Origin: Mesorhizobium sophorae
Lineage (GTDB): Bacteria > Pseudomonadota > Alphaproteobacteria > Rhizobiales > Rhizobiaceae
Direction: 5' to 3'
Assembly (NCBI RefSeq): GCF_002270415.1
Contig: NZ_NNRI01000013.1
Location: 1 to 64,000 of the forward strand
DNA length: 64,000 nt
In this document: piece by piece, positions 53,016-62,071 of the stretch
Layout of the letters: each line of letters opens with the position of its first letter
Numbering within the stretch: the first letter of the stretch is position 1
Notes under the pieces: generated by a model
The model's input: only the letters and a program-made list of their open reading frames with translations
Databases searched by the model: none
What the model was told of the DNA's origin: nothing
Made by a program: the position numbers and the translations under genes

Positions 53016-54418
53016 AGATGCCGCAAACCATCGGCCTTGTGCATTTCATCGGTATTGGCGGCATCGGCATGAGCGGCATCGCCGAAGTGCTGCACAATCT
53101 CGGCTACAAGGTGCAGGGGTCCGACCAGGCCGACAGCGCCAATGTGCAGCGGCTGCGCGACAAGGGCATCGAATGCTTCGTCGGCCACCAGGCCGAAAAT
53201 CTCGGCGATGCCGAGGTTGTCGTCGTCTCGACGGCGATCAAGAAAACAAACCCCGAACTGAAGGCCGCGCGCGAGAAGCTGCTGCCGATCGTGCGCCGCG
53301 CCGAGATGCTGGCCGAGCTGATGCGTTTTCGCCAGGCGGTGGCGATCGGCGGCACGCATGGCAAGACGACGACGACCTCGATGGTGGCGACCTTGCTCGA
53401 AGCCGGCGGGCTCGATCCGACGGTCATCAATGGCGGCATCATCAACGCCTATGGCACCAATGCGCGCATGGGCGATGGCGAATGGATGGTGGTCGAGGCC
53501 GATGAGAGCGACGGCACCTTCCTCAAGCTGCCGGCCGAGATTGCCGTCGTCACCAACATCGATCCCGAGCATCTCGACCACTATGGCAGCTTCGACAAGG
53601 TGCGCGAGGCGTTCCGCCAGTTCGTCGAGAACGTGCCATTCTACGGCTTCGGCGTGATGTGCACCGATCACCCGGAAGTGCAGGCCCTGGTCGGCCGCAT
53701 CGAGGACCGCCGCGTCATCACCTATGGCGAGAACGCGCAGGCCGATGTGCGCTTCACCAACCACCGCATGGCGGGTGCCATTTCGGAATTCGACGTGGTG
53801 ATCCGCAACCGCAAGAGCGGTGGCCAGACGACGATCGCCGGCCTGCGCCTACCGATGCCCGGTCGCCACAACGTCTCCAACGCGACGGCGGCGATCGCTG
53901 TCGCGCATGAACTTGGCCTGTCCGCCGAGGCGATCAAGAAGGGCCTGTCGTCCTTCGCCGGCGTCAAACGCCGCTTCACCCATACCGGTTCATGGAACGG
54001 CGTCGATGTGTTCGACGACTACGGCCATCATCCGGTTGAGATCTCGGCTGTGCTGAAGGCGGCGCGCAGCGCCACCAATGGCCGCGTCATCGCCATTGCC
54101 CAACCGCATCGCTTCACCCGGCTGCACGATCTGTTCAACGAGTTCTCCACCTGCTTCAACGACGCCGACACGGTGATGGTGGCGCCGGTCTACGCGGCCG
54201 GTGAAGAACCGATCGAAGGCGTGACCTCGGATGCGCTGGTGTCGCGCATCCGCGCCGGCGGCCATCGCGACGCACGCTACATCGAAGGTCCGGCAGCAAT
54301 CGCGCCGATCGTCCGCGATATGGCCAAACCCGGGGACTTCGTCGTCTTCCTTGGCGCCGGCAACATCACCCAATGGGCTTATGCGTTGCCCAAGGAGCTT
54401 GGCGGGACGGTCTCATGA
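53012..54418 (+). CDS. murC: UDP-N-acetylmuramate--L-alanine ligase
   Basis: A 468-residue Mur ligase. The N-terminal nucleotide loop is HFIGIGGIGMSGIAEVL and the P-loop is GGTHGKTTTTSM. Further marks are VVEADESDGTFLKL, NIDPEHLDHYG and YGHHPVEISA. It adds the first L-alanine to UDP-MurNAc. The start overlaps murG by 4 bases, and the stop overlaps murB. Confidence 0.97.
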   Translation: MKMPQTIGLVHFIGIGGIGMSGIAEVLHNLGYKVQGSDQADSANVQRLRDKGIECFVGHQAENLGDAEVVVVSTAIKKTNPELKAAREKLLPIVRRAEMLAELMRFRQAVAIGGTHGKTTTTSMVATLLEAGGLDPTVINGGIINAYGTNARMGDGEWMVVEADESDGTFLKLPAEIAVVTNIDPEHLDHYGSFDKVREAFRQFVENVPFYGFGVMCTDHPEVQALVGRIEDRRVITYGENAQADVRFTNHRMAGAISEFDVVIRNRKSGGQTTIAGLRLPMPGRHNVSNATAAIAVAHELGLSAEAIKKGLSSFAGVKRRFTHTGSWNGVDVFDDYGHHPVEISAVLKAARSATNGRVIAIAQPHRFTRLHDLFNEFSTCFNDADTVMVAPVYAAGEEPIEGVTSDALVSRIRAGGHRDARYIEGPAAIAPIVRDMAKPGDFVVFLGAGNITQWAYALPKELGGTVS

Positions 54419-55380
54419 TGTATGGCCAGGCCCTGATCGACAGACTTGGTGATCGGCTTACCGGCCTGCGTGGCCGCCTCACGCCGAATGCCGAGATGGA
54501 CAAGATCACCTGGTTTCGCGCCGGGGGGCTGGCCGAAGTGCTGTTCCAGCCGGCCGACGAGGAGGACCTGGCCGCGTTCCTCAAAGCCGTTCCCGAGGAA
54601 ATCCCGCTGACCGTCGTCGGCGTCGGCTCGAACCTTCTGGTTCGTGACGGCGGCATTCCGGGTTTTGTCATCCGGCTTTCGGCTAAAGGGTTTGGTGAGG
54701 CAGAAACTGTTTCGCCGACCACGATCAAGGCGGGCGCGGCCACACCCGACAAGCGCGTTGCCGCTGTGGCGCTGGATGCCGGCATTGGCGGCTTTCATTT
54801 CTATCACGGCATTCCGGGCGCCATCGGCGGCGCGCTGCGGATGAACGCCGGCGCCAACGGCGTCGAGACGCGCGAACGCGTCGTCGAGGTGCGTGCGCTC
54901 GACCGCAAGGGCAATGTGCAAATGCTGAGCAATGCCGACATGGGCTACGCCTACCGCCATTCGGCGGCACCATCCGGGCTGATCTTCACCTCGGCTTTGT
55001 TCGAGGGGTTTGCCGAGGACAAGGCAGCGATCAAGGCGGCGATGGACGCGGTGCAGAACCATCGCGAGACCGTGCAGCCGATCCGCGAAAAGACCGGCGG
55101 TTCGACCTTCAAAAATCCCGAGGGCACGTCAGCCTGGAAGGAGATCGACAAGGCGGGCTGCCGCGGCCTCATGATCGGCGGTGCGCAGATGTCGCCGCTG
55201 CATTGCAACTTCATGATCAATACGGGAACCGCGACCGGCTATGACCTCGAATATCTCGGCGAGACGGTGCGAACGCGGGTGCTGGAAAATTCGGGCATCC
55301 GGCTGCAATGGGAAATCAAGCGCATCGGCAATTTCCGGCCGGGGCATGCCGTGCAGGAGTTTCTCGGGCAACTTCTATAG
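54415..55380 (+). CDS. murB: UDP-N-acetylenolpyruvoylglucosamine reductase
   Basis: A 321-residue FAD enzyme of the PCMH-type fold. Marks are TWFRAGGLAEVLFQPAD, VGVGSNLLVRDGG, YHGIPGAIGGALRMNAGA and GGSTFKNPEG with the catalytic serine. The product of the step is UDP-MurNAc. Two adjacent ATGs are possible (54415 and 54418); the first overlaps the murC stop by 4 bases as at other junctions here. It is the last gene before a 301-bp gap. Confidence 0.95.
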   Translation: MMYGQALIDRLGDRLTGLRGRLTPNAEMDKITWFRAGGLAEVLFQPADEEDLAAFLKAVPEEIPLTVVGVGSNLLVRDGGIPGFVIRLSAKGFGEAETVSPTTIKAGAATPDKRVAAVALDAGIGGFHFYHGIPGAIGGALRMNAGANGVETRERVVEVRALDRKGNVQMLSNADMGYAYRHSAAPSGLIFTSALFEGFAEDKAAIKAAMDAVQNHRETVQPIREKTGGSTFKNPEGTSAWKEIDKAGCRGLMIGGAQMSPLHCNFMINTGTATGYDLEYLGETVRTRVLENSGIRLQWEIKRIGNFRPGHAVQEFLGQLL

Positions 55381-55681
55381 TGGGTGTTGAAGTTCACGTG
55401 ACGCATGAACTTCAATGGGGCCGAAAATGGCCCGCGACCGTTGCCGCAAAGACTCAACCGGGCGGTTTTCGCATCCATTTTCTCAGAAAGTGAATCTCTC
55501 GGAATCGTAAGTACTTGCCAGTGAATCAACTCTCTGATTCTCTGCTCCAAAGCGTTTCCTGATTTGAGTCGTTCGACGCGTTCAGCGTTTTCCGTCTGGG
55601 GGGCAACCTGCCGGGAGACTCGGACTCAATGTTGCGGAAATCTTGGTTTTTTGGTCCGCGGTGAGAGGGGATGACGGGGGA
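55381..55681. promoter_or_regulatory. Intergenic region with eight GANTC sites; probable cell-cycle promoter of ddl-ftsQAZ
   Basis: This is the only long gap inside the dcw cluster. GANTC, the CcrM methylation site, occurs at 55451, 55492, 55502, 55523, 55536, 55566, 55617 and 55623. No open frame with a start signal is seen. It also contains an AGCGTTTCCTG fragment (55551-55561) also found after metF (23733-23743). Confidence 0.65.
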
Positions 55682-56608
55682 ATGAAAAGCAAGCATGTGG
55701 CCGTCCTGCTGGGAGGTTTCTCGTCCGAGCGGCCCGTGTCCCTGTCCTCGGGAAAGGCTTGTGCCGATGAGCTCGAGAAGGAAGGCTACCAGGTCACGCG
55801 CGTCGATGTCGGGCGCGATGTCGGCTCGGTGCTTGCCGAACTCCGGCCGGATGTCGCGTTCAATGCGCTGCATGGTCCGTTTGGCGAGGATGGTACCATC
55901 CAGGGTATCCTCGAATATCTCGGTGTCCCCTATACGCATTCCGGCGTGCTCGCTTCGGCGCTGGCCATGAACAAGGAGCAGGCCAAGCGGGTTGCCAGAT
56001 CGGTCGGTGTCCCTGTCGCCGAATCGAAGGTCGCCAGCCGCTTCGCCATCCAGAACAAGCACCCGATGAAGCCGCCCTACGTGGTCAAGCCCGTCAATGA
56101 GGGGTCGAGCTTCGGCGTCGTCATCGTGCATGAGGGGCAGTCGCATCCGCCGCAGGTCATAGGCTCGTCCGAATGGAAGTATGGCGATACCGTCATGGTC
56201 GAACGCTACATCCATGGCCGCGAGCTGACCTGCGCCGTGATGGGCGATGTCGCTCTGGGGGTCTGCGAGATCATCCCGACCGGCCATTCCTTCTATGACT
56301 ATGATTCAAAATATGTCGCGGGGGGATCAAAGCACGAATGCCCCGCAAAAGTTTCACCGAATATTTACCAAAAAATACAAACACTGGCGCTCAAGGCTCA
56401 TCAAGCGATCGGCTGTCGGGGCGTTTCCCGGTCGGACTTCCGTTATGACGATCGGCATTCCGAAAACGGCGAGGTTGTCTGGCTCGAGGTCAACACCCAG
56501 CCAGGTATGACGCCGACGTCCTTGGTGCCTGAAATCGCCGCCCAGGCCGGGCATTCGTTTGGCGATTTGTTGAGTTGGATGGTGGAGGACGCTTCGTGTC
56601 TGCGTTGA
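55682..56608 (+). CDS. ddl: D-alanine--D-alanine ligase
   Basis: A 308-residue ATP-grasp enzyme with KHVAVLLGGFSSERPVSLSSG, FNALHGPFGEDGTIQG, VVKPVNEGSSFGV and the metal-site end WLEVNTQPGMTPTS. It makes D-Ala-D-Ala for MurF. The ATG at 55682 has GGGGGA upstream. The ftsQ start lies inside its last codons. Confidence 0.96.
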   Translation: MKSKHVAVLLGGFSSERPVSLSSGKACADELEKEGYQVTRVDVGRDVGSVLAELRPDVAFNALHGPFGEDGTIQGILEYLGVPYTHSGVLASALAMNKEQAKRVARSVGVPVAESKVASRFAIQNKHPMKPPYVVKPVNEGSSFGVVIVHEGQSHPPQVIGSSEWKYGDTVMVERYIHGRELTCAVMGDVALGVCEIIPTGHSFYDYDSKYVAGGSKHECPAKVSPNIYQKIQTLALKAHQAIGCRGVSRSDFRYDDRHSENGEVVWLEVNTQPGMTPTSLVPEIAAQAGHSFGDLLSWMVEDASCLR

Positions 56609-57537
56609 AATGGGGACAAGGTAAGGGGAAAGGCGCGGCCGGGCCGGCGCTGTTCGGCCTGCCGTTGTCATCGGGCCATTTCGTGCTGCCGCGTGTGCTT
56701 CGCCGCCCGGTGCGCGTTCTTGCGCGACTGGGCGTGGGTGAATTCCAGGCGCCGCGCTTCTCCGCGGCCATGATGTCTGCCGTGCTGCTTGTCTCGAGCA
56801 GTGCCTATGGCGCCTATCTCGGCGGTCATGTCGACGGCATCGTGCAAAGCATCACTGCCCGCACCGGCTTTGCCGTCGATCAGGTCAAGGTGGTCGGCAA
56901 TCGCCAGACCTCCGAGATCGACATTCTCGACAGGCTCGAGCTCGACGGCTGGACCTCGCTGATCGGTTTCGATGCCGAGGCCGCGCGGGAGCGCATTGCT
57001 ACCTTGCCCTGGATCGAGGTCGCCGCGGTGCGCAAGGTCTATCCGCACACGCTGGAAGTGCGCGTCGAAGAGCGCGAGCCCTTCGCTCTCTGGCAGCAGG
57101 GCGATGCGCTCTCTGTTATCGAGAAGAATGGCGCCGTGATCGCGCCGTTCTCCGGCGGCAAGCAGGTGCTTCTGCCTTTGCTGATCGGCGTCGGTGCGCC
57201 GGCCAAGGCGCCGGACTTCCTGGTCAAGGTCGAAAAATATCCTGAACTCGCGAGCCGGATCAAAGGCTATGTCCGCGTTGGCGAGCGGCGCTGGGACCTG
57301 AAGCTGGACAACGGCATCACCGTCAAGCTTCCCGAGGATGGCGAGGATCAGGCGATCGCCGAGCTCGTCAAGATGGACCAGGACAAGGGGCTGTTGTCGC
57401 GCGATATCGCCGCCATCGACATGCGCCTGACGGACAGGCTGGTCGTGCAGTTGACGCCCGAGGCGGCGACGCAGCGCGAAGCCGCCCTCAACGAAAAACC
57501 CAAAAGCCTGAAGCGCAAGCCGGAGACGAAGATATGA
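56596..57537 (+). CDS. ftsQ: Cell division protein FtsQ
   Basis: A 313-residue bitopic protein with a cytoplasmic N-terminus (about 55 residues), one transmembrane helix (AAMMSAVLLVSSSAYGAYL), a POTRA domain (VDQVKVVGNRQTSEIDIL) and the FtsQ beta domain with PWIEVAAVRKVYPHTLEVRV. It recruits FtsL/FtsB. The start is a GTG (56596) with GGAGG eight bases upstream, inside the end of ddl (13-base overlap). It overlaps ftsA by 4 bases. Confidence 0.93.
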   Translation: MSALKWGQGKGKGAAGPALFGLPLSSGHFVLPRVLRRPVRVLARLGVGEFQAPRFSAAMMSAVLLVSSSAYGAYLGGHVDGIVQSITARTGFAVDQVKVVGNRQTSEIDILDRLELDGWTSLIGFDAEAARERIATLPWIEVAAVRKVYPHTLEVRVEEREPFALWQQGDALSVIEKNGAVIAPFSGGKQVLLPLLIGVGAPAKAPDFLVKVEKYPELASRIKGYVRVGERRWDLKLDNGITVKLPEDGEDQAIAELVKMDQDKGLLSRDIAAIDMRLTDRLVVQLTPEAATQREAALNEKPKSLKRKPETKI

Positions 57538-58841
57538 GCTGGCTTGGCGGTCATGGCGACGCCGCGTCGCGCCGGTCCGGCACCCTGACGGTGCTGGATG
57601 TCGGTTCCAGCAAGGTCTGCTGCATGGTGGCCAAGCTGAAGCCGAGCGATGACGGCAAGCTGTTGCGCGGCCGCTCGCACCGGATCCAGGTGATCGGCAT
57701 CGGCCATCAGAAGTCGCAGGGCGTGAAGTCGGGTGTCGTCGTCGATCTCGATCGCGCCGAGCATGCCATCCGTCTGTCCGTCGACGCGGCCGAGCGCATG
57801 GCTGGGCTTACGGTCGATTCACTGATCGTCAACATGACCGCCGGCCGGCTGAAGAGCGAAGCCTTCTCGGCTACCATCAACCTTGGCGGCCACGAGGCCG
57901 ACGAGGCCGATATCAAGCGCGTTCTCGGCGCCGGCGCCAAGCAGGCACTGAAGGCCGAGCGCGAGGTGATCCATTCGCTCCCGGTCGGCTTTTCGCTCGA
58001 TGCCGAGCGCGGCGTGCGCGATCCGCGCGGCATGGTCGGCGACGCACTTGGCGTCGACATGCATGTGCTGACGGGCGACGCCGCGCCGATGCGCAACCTG
58101 GAGCTTTCCATCAACCGGTCGCACCTGTCGGTCGAGCGCATGGTGGCGACGCCCTATGCCAGCGGGCTGGCCGCCCTGGTCGACGACGAACTGGAAATGG
58201 GCGCCGCCTGCATCGACATGGGCGGCGGCACGACCACGATCTCGGTGTTTTCGGACGGCAAGTTCGTCCATGGCGACGCCATCGCAATCGGCGGCAACCA
58301 TGTCACGCTGGACATGGCCAAGGGCCTGTCGACCTCGCTCGACGCCGCCGAGCGGCTGAAGGTGATGCATGGCTCGGCATTGCCGGGCAGCGCCGACGAC
58401 CGGGACCTGGTCTCGATCCAACCGATCGGCGACGATGGCGACGTGCCCCTGCAGATCCCGCGCTCGGTGATGACGCGCATCGTGCGCGCCCGCATCGACG
58501 AGACGCTCGAACTGCTGCGCGACCGGCTGAACAAGTCCGGCTACGGCAATGCAGTGGGCAAGCGCGTCGTCTTGACCGGCGGCGCCAGCCAGCTTGCCGG
58601 CCTGCCGGAGGCCGCTCGCCGGATCCTCGGACGCAACGTGCGCATCGGCCGCCCGCTTGGCGTGGCCGGCCTGCCGGAAGCGGCGAAGGGACCGGCCTTC
58701 TCGGCTGCGGTGGGGCTTCTGATCTATCCGCAGATGGCGAGCTTCGAGAGCCATCCGGCGAAAGGAATTTCCGGTCTCAGAATGACCGGAACGGGTGGAA
58801 AACTGCATCGCATGAGTCAGTGGTTGAGAGACAGTTTCTAA
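57534..58841 (+). CDS. ftsA: Cell division protein FtsA
   Basis: A 435-residue actin-like ATPase. The phosphate-1 region is TVLDVGSSKVCCMVAKL, phosphate-2 is CIDMGGGTTTISVF and the adenosine motif is VVLTGGASQLAGLPE. The C-terminal end (MSQWLRDSF) is the amphipathic membrane-targeting helix. It tethers FtsZ filaments to the membrane. The 66 bp before ftsZ contain only its leader. Confidence 0.96.
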   Translation: MSWLGGHGDAASRRSGTLTVLDVGSSKVCCMVAKLKPSDDGKLLRGRSHRIQVIGIGHQKSQGVKSGVVVDLDRAEHAIRLSVDAAERMAGLTVDSLIVNMTAGRLKSEAFSATINLGGHEADEADIKRVLGAGAKQALKAEREVIHSLPVGFSLDAERGVRDPRGMVGDALGVDMHVLTGDAAPMRNLELSINRSHLSVERMVATPYASGLAALVDDELEMGAACIDMGGGTTTISVFSDGKFVHGDAIAIGGNHVTLDMAKGLSTSLDAAERLKVMHGSALPGSADDRDLVSIQPIGDDGDVPLQIPRSVMTRIVRARIDETLELLRDRLNKSGYGNAVGKRVVLTGGASQLAGLPEAARRILGRNVRIGRPLGVAGLPEAAKGPAFSAAVGLLIYPQMASFESHPAKGISGLRMTGTGGKLHRMSQWLRDSF

Positions 58842-58907
58842 TTGACGGGGACAGCCCCATAGGCGGCCGCGGCGGCGAAGCGGCGTGAAAGGCAAAGGAC
58901 GGAGACA

Positions 58908-60578
58908 ATGACGATCAATCTGCAGAAGCCGGACATCACCGAGCTTAAGCCGCGGATCACCGTGTTCGGTGTCGGCGGCGGCGGCGGCAATGCCGTCAAC
59001 AACATGATCACCGCCGGTCTGCGCGGTGTCGAGTTCGTGGTGGCCAACACCGACGCTCAGGCGCTGACCATGTCGAAGGCCGATCGACTGATCCAGCTCG
59101 GCGCGCATGTCACCGAAGGCCTTGGCGCCGGATCGCAGCCGGAAGTCGGCCGCGCGGCGGCGGAGGAATGCATCGACGAGATCATCGATCATCTGTCTAA
59201 CACCCATATGTGCTTCGTCACCGCCGGCATGGGCGGAGGCACCGGCACGGGTGCGGCTCCAGTCGTGGCGCGTGCCGCACGCGAAAAGGGCATCCTCACC
59301 GTCGGCGTCGTCACCAAGCCGTTCCATTTCGAAGGCCAGCGCCGCATGAAGACGGCGGATTTTGGCATCGAAGAGCTGCAGAAATGCGTCGATACGCTGA
59401 TCGTCATCCCCAACCAGAACCTGTTCCGGCTGGCCAATGACAAGACGACCTTCGCCGACGCCTTCGCCATGGCCGACCAGGTGCTCTATTCCGGTGTTGC
59501 CTGCATCACCGACCTGATGGTCAAGGAAGGCCTGATCAACCTCGACTTCGCCGACGTGCGTTCGGTCATGCGCGAGATGGGCAAGGCTATGATGGGCACC
59601 GGCGAGGCTTCGGGCGAGGGCCGTGCGATGGCCGCAGCCGAGGCTGCCATTGCCAACCCGCTGCTCGACGAGACCTCGATGAAGGGCGCCAAGGGCCTGC
59701 TGATCTCGATTACCGGCGGCCGCGACCTGACCCTGTTCGAGGTTGACGAAGCGGCGACCCGCATCCGCGAGGAAGTCGACCAGGATGCCAACATCATCCT
59801 CGGCGCCACCTTCGACGAAGAACTCGAAGGCGTCATCCGAGTCTCGGTGGTTGCCACGGGTATCGACAAGTCGGCGGCGGAAATCGCCGCAGCGCCGATC
59901 TCGATCCGCACCGCTCCGCAGAAGCCGGTCAGCCGCCCGGCCGTTGCCGCTGTGGAAAGCCGCCCGACGCCGGTCCAGCAGGCAGCTTACGAACCGCGCG
60001 CCGTCGACCCGGTCGCAGAAGCCATCCAGTTGGCGGAAGCAAATGCAGCGGCGATGGCGCAGGCTCGTCCGGCTCCCGTTGCCCATACGGAGGATTTCCG
60101 CCCGCAGAGCAAGATCTTCCAGGCACCGCCAGCACAGCCGATGCCACAGCCCGTGGCACAGCCGGCCCCGCAGCCGCGCGAAATGCTGCGTGAAGCGCCG
60201 CAACCGGTTGCGATGGCGCCGCAGCGGATGCCGCGCGTCGAGGACTTTCCGCCTGTCGTCAAGGCCGAGGTGGATGCCAAGAACCGCCCGGCCGACCACG
60301 AGAACAGCAGCGGACCGATGGGCCTGCTGAAGCGCCTGACCAACGGCCTGACCCGTCGCGAGGAAGAGCCTGCACGGCTGCAGCCGGCGCAGCCGCGCGA
60401 ACCCAAGCTGCGCCAGGCAGCGCCTGAGGTGCGCCGTCTTGCCAGCCAGGATGCGCAGCTCTACGCACCGCGCCGCGGTCAACTCGACGAGCAGGGCCGC
60501 CTGACCCCGCAGGTGAGGGCGACTCAGGACGATGATCAGCTGGAGATTCCGGCGTTCCTGCGTCGCCAGGCCAACTGA
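58908..60578 (+). CDS. ftsZ: Cell division protein FtsZ, long C-terminal form
   Basis: A 556-residue tubulin-like GTPase. The tubulin signature GGGTGTG is at residues 109-115, and VGGGGGNAVNNM and the T7-loop region NLDFADVRSVM are intact. After the GTPase body (about 320 residues) comes a 220-residue linker rich in P, Q, A and R, ending in the conserved C-terminal peptide DDDQLEIPAFLRRQ that binds FtsA. The long linker is typical of alphaproteobacteria. GGACGGAGA precedes the ATG, and a very strong hairpin follows the stop. Confidence 0.97.
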   Translation: MTINLQKPDITELKPRITVFGVGGGGGNAVNNMITAGLRGVEFVVANTDAQALTMSKADRLIQLGAHVTEGLGAGSQPEVGRAAAEECIDEIIDHLSNTHMCFVTAGMGGGTGTGAAPVVARAAREKGILTVGVVTKPFHFEGQRRMKTADFGIEELQKCVDTLIVIPNQNLFRLANDKTTFADAFAMADQVLYSGVACITDLMVKEGLINLDFADVRSVMREMGKAMMGTGEASGEGRAMAAAEAAIANPLLDETSMKGAKGLLISITGGRDLTLFEVDEAATRIREEVDQDANIILGATFDEELEGVIRVSVVATGIDKSAAEIAAAPISIRTAPQKPVSRPAVAAVESRPTPVQQAAYEPRAVDPVAEAIQLAEANAAAMAQARPAPVAHTEDFRPQSKIFQAPPAQPMPQPVAQPAPQPREMLREAPQPVAMAPQRMPRVEDFPPVVKAEVDAKNRPADHENSSGPMGLLKRLTNGLTRREEEPARLQPAQPREPKLRQAAPEVRRLASQDAQLYAPRRGQLDEQGRLTPQVRATQDDDQLEIPAFLRRQAN

Positions 60579-60601
60579 TCGGTAAACGGGCTTTAAGAAT
60601 T

Positions 60602-60637
60602 GTTAACAGGCAAGCAAGGAATTGCTTGCCTGTTAAC
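60602..60637 (+). terminator. Perfect 16-bp hairpin after ftsZ
   Basis: GTTAACAGGCAAGCAA (60602-60617) and TTGCTTGCCTGTTAAC (60622-60637) are perfect complements with a 4-base loop, followed by GTTTAAAAT. It ends the ftsZ transcription unit, so lpxC probably has its own promoter. Confidence 0.85.
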
Positions 60638-60858
60638 GTTTAAAATGATGAGATTTCAATAGCTTATCGAGATCAACCGGATCCGGCTCGCAGTTACAAA
60701 GAGTAAGAAACCGTGATTTGGAGTCTCCCAGCCGCGACATTATCTTCCGGCCACCATAGTCGGTTTGTCAGGATTTCGGGGGAAGTCGCCCTGCCTGCCG
60801 ATTTCAACAAGAGCCGCGCCCTCGGGCTGGAGAAGCGGACCTTAGGCATTACGGGCTT

Positions 60859-61809
60859 ATGGGGATTGTCTTGCACGACTATCAGACGACAGTGAAGACG
60901 CGCGCGTCGCTTACCGGCACCGGCGTCCACAGCGGCAAGGAAGTTTCCATCAGCTTCGTGCCGGCAGATGCCGATACCGGCATCGTGTTCCAGCTTTTCC
61001 ATAGCGCAGAACAAGGCCGCGAGGTTCGTGCCCTGGTTTCCGAAGTCGGCGCCACAGACCTGTGCACCATGCTTGGTGATCCCGCTGGTGAGCACATCGC
61101 CACGGTAGAGCACATCATGGCGGCGCTGTTCGGGCTCGGCATCGACAATGTCGCCATCGAGATCGACGGTTCCGAGGTTCCCATCTTCGACGGCAGCGCC
61201 ATGGCGTTCGTCGAAGCCATCGACCAGGCCGGCGTCGAGACGCTGTCGGTCAAGCGCCGTTATATCAGGGTCATCAAGCCGGTTCGCATCGAGAACGGCG
61301 CCTCGTGGGCAGAGTTCAAGCCTTATGACGGCACCCGTTTCGAGATCGAGATCGACTTCGAGAGCCCGGCGATCGGCCGTCAGTTGTTCGCGTCCGACCT
61401 CAACGCCGATATTTTCCGCCGCGACCTCGCGCGCGCGCGCACCTTCGGCTTCATGAAGGACGTCGAGCGCCTGTGGGCCGCCGGCTACGCGCTCGGCTCC
61501 TCGCTGGAGAATTCGCTGGTGATCGGCGACGACAACCGCGTCATCAACATGGGCGGCCTGCGTTATCCCAACGAATTCGTGCGCCACAAGACGCTTGACG
61601 CCATGGGCGACCTGGCGCTGGCCGGCGCTCGTTTCATCGGCTGCTTCCGCTCCTATCGCGGCGGCCACAGGATGAATGCCGCCGCGCTGCGCCGTCTGCT
61701 GTCGGATCGCACGGCATTCGAGATCGTCGAGACGACACGGCGCGAGCGCGGCCGCAGCGCCGAGATGAACGCCGTCAACGCGCCGCTCTACGCGCCTTGG
61801 ATGATCTGA
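60859..61809 (+). CDS. lpxC: UDP-3-O-acyl-N-acetylglucosamine deacetylase
   Basis: A 316-residue zinc deacetylase. Marks are TRASLTGTGVHSGK at the start, the zinc-ligand region EHIMAALFGLGIDN and VRHKTLDAMGDLALAG with the other ligands. It is the first committed step of lipid A synthesis. It is separated from ftsZ by a terminator and 280 bp. Confidence 0.97.
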   Translation: MGIVLHDYQTTVKTRASLTGTGVHSGKEVSISFVPADADTGIVFQLFHSAEQGREVRALVSEVGATDLCTMLGDPAGEHIATVEHIMAALFGLGIDNVAIEIDGSEVPIFDGSAMAFVEAIDQAGVETLSVKRRYIRVIKPVRIENGASWAEFKPYDGTRFEIEIDFESPAIGRQLFASDLNADIFRRDLARARTFGFMKDVERLWAAGYALGSSLENSLVIGDDNRVINMGGLRYPNEFVRHKTLDAMGDLALAGARFIGCFRSYRGGHRMNAAALRRLLSDRTAFEIVETTRRERGRSAEMNAVNAPLYAPWMI

Positions 61810-62071
61810 TTTACTTAACTTTTTTCGGATTCCTGGCAGATAGAGGTGTTGCACGAATGCATCACCTGTTGGTGAAATTGCACTGATTTTCAAGCAGCGT
61901 CCGGCTGCCACAAAAATGTGCGATTGGCCGGCGATAGCGTTGCCGGGCAAGGCGGTTATGGTTTATGGCTGCTGCCGTGGATTAGGGCATGTCGCTCAAA
62001 AGTGGGGATCAAGTTTGGGACCACGGCATGCAACACGCATTGAAATAACGCCGAAAGGGCGGAATCCAATC
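61810..62071. other. Intergenic region upstream of bamD
   Basis: 262 bp with no supported gene. It contains the inverted fourth copy of the dispersed palindrome (61986-62033), about 40 bp before the bamD start, and must also hold its promoter. An open frame running into bamD from 61916 crosses the repeat and is not used. Confidence 0.6.
61986..62033. repeat. Dispersed palindromic repeat, copy 3 (inverted)
   Basis: GGCATGTCGCTCAAAAGTG to TTTGGGACCACGGCATGCA is the reverse-complement form of the element at 21648, with more divergence (GGCATGCA arm). It lies upstream of bamD. Confidence 0.75.

Noticed and set aside
57819..60482. 887-codon open frame on the minus strand
   Set aside because: It lies exactly opposite ftsA and ftsZ, whose frames are certain. 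It is an artefact of high-GC codon use, with no protein family pattern.
60587..60640. Possible CtrA site (TTAA-N7-TTAA) after ftsZ
   Set aside because: The TTAA pair at 60592 has a 6-base spacer, and the other TTAA copies belong to the terminator hairpin.
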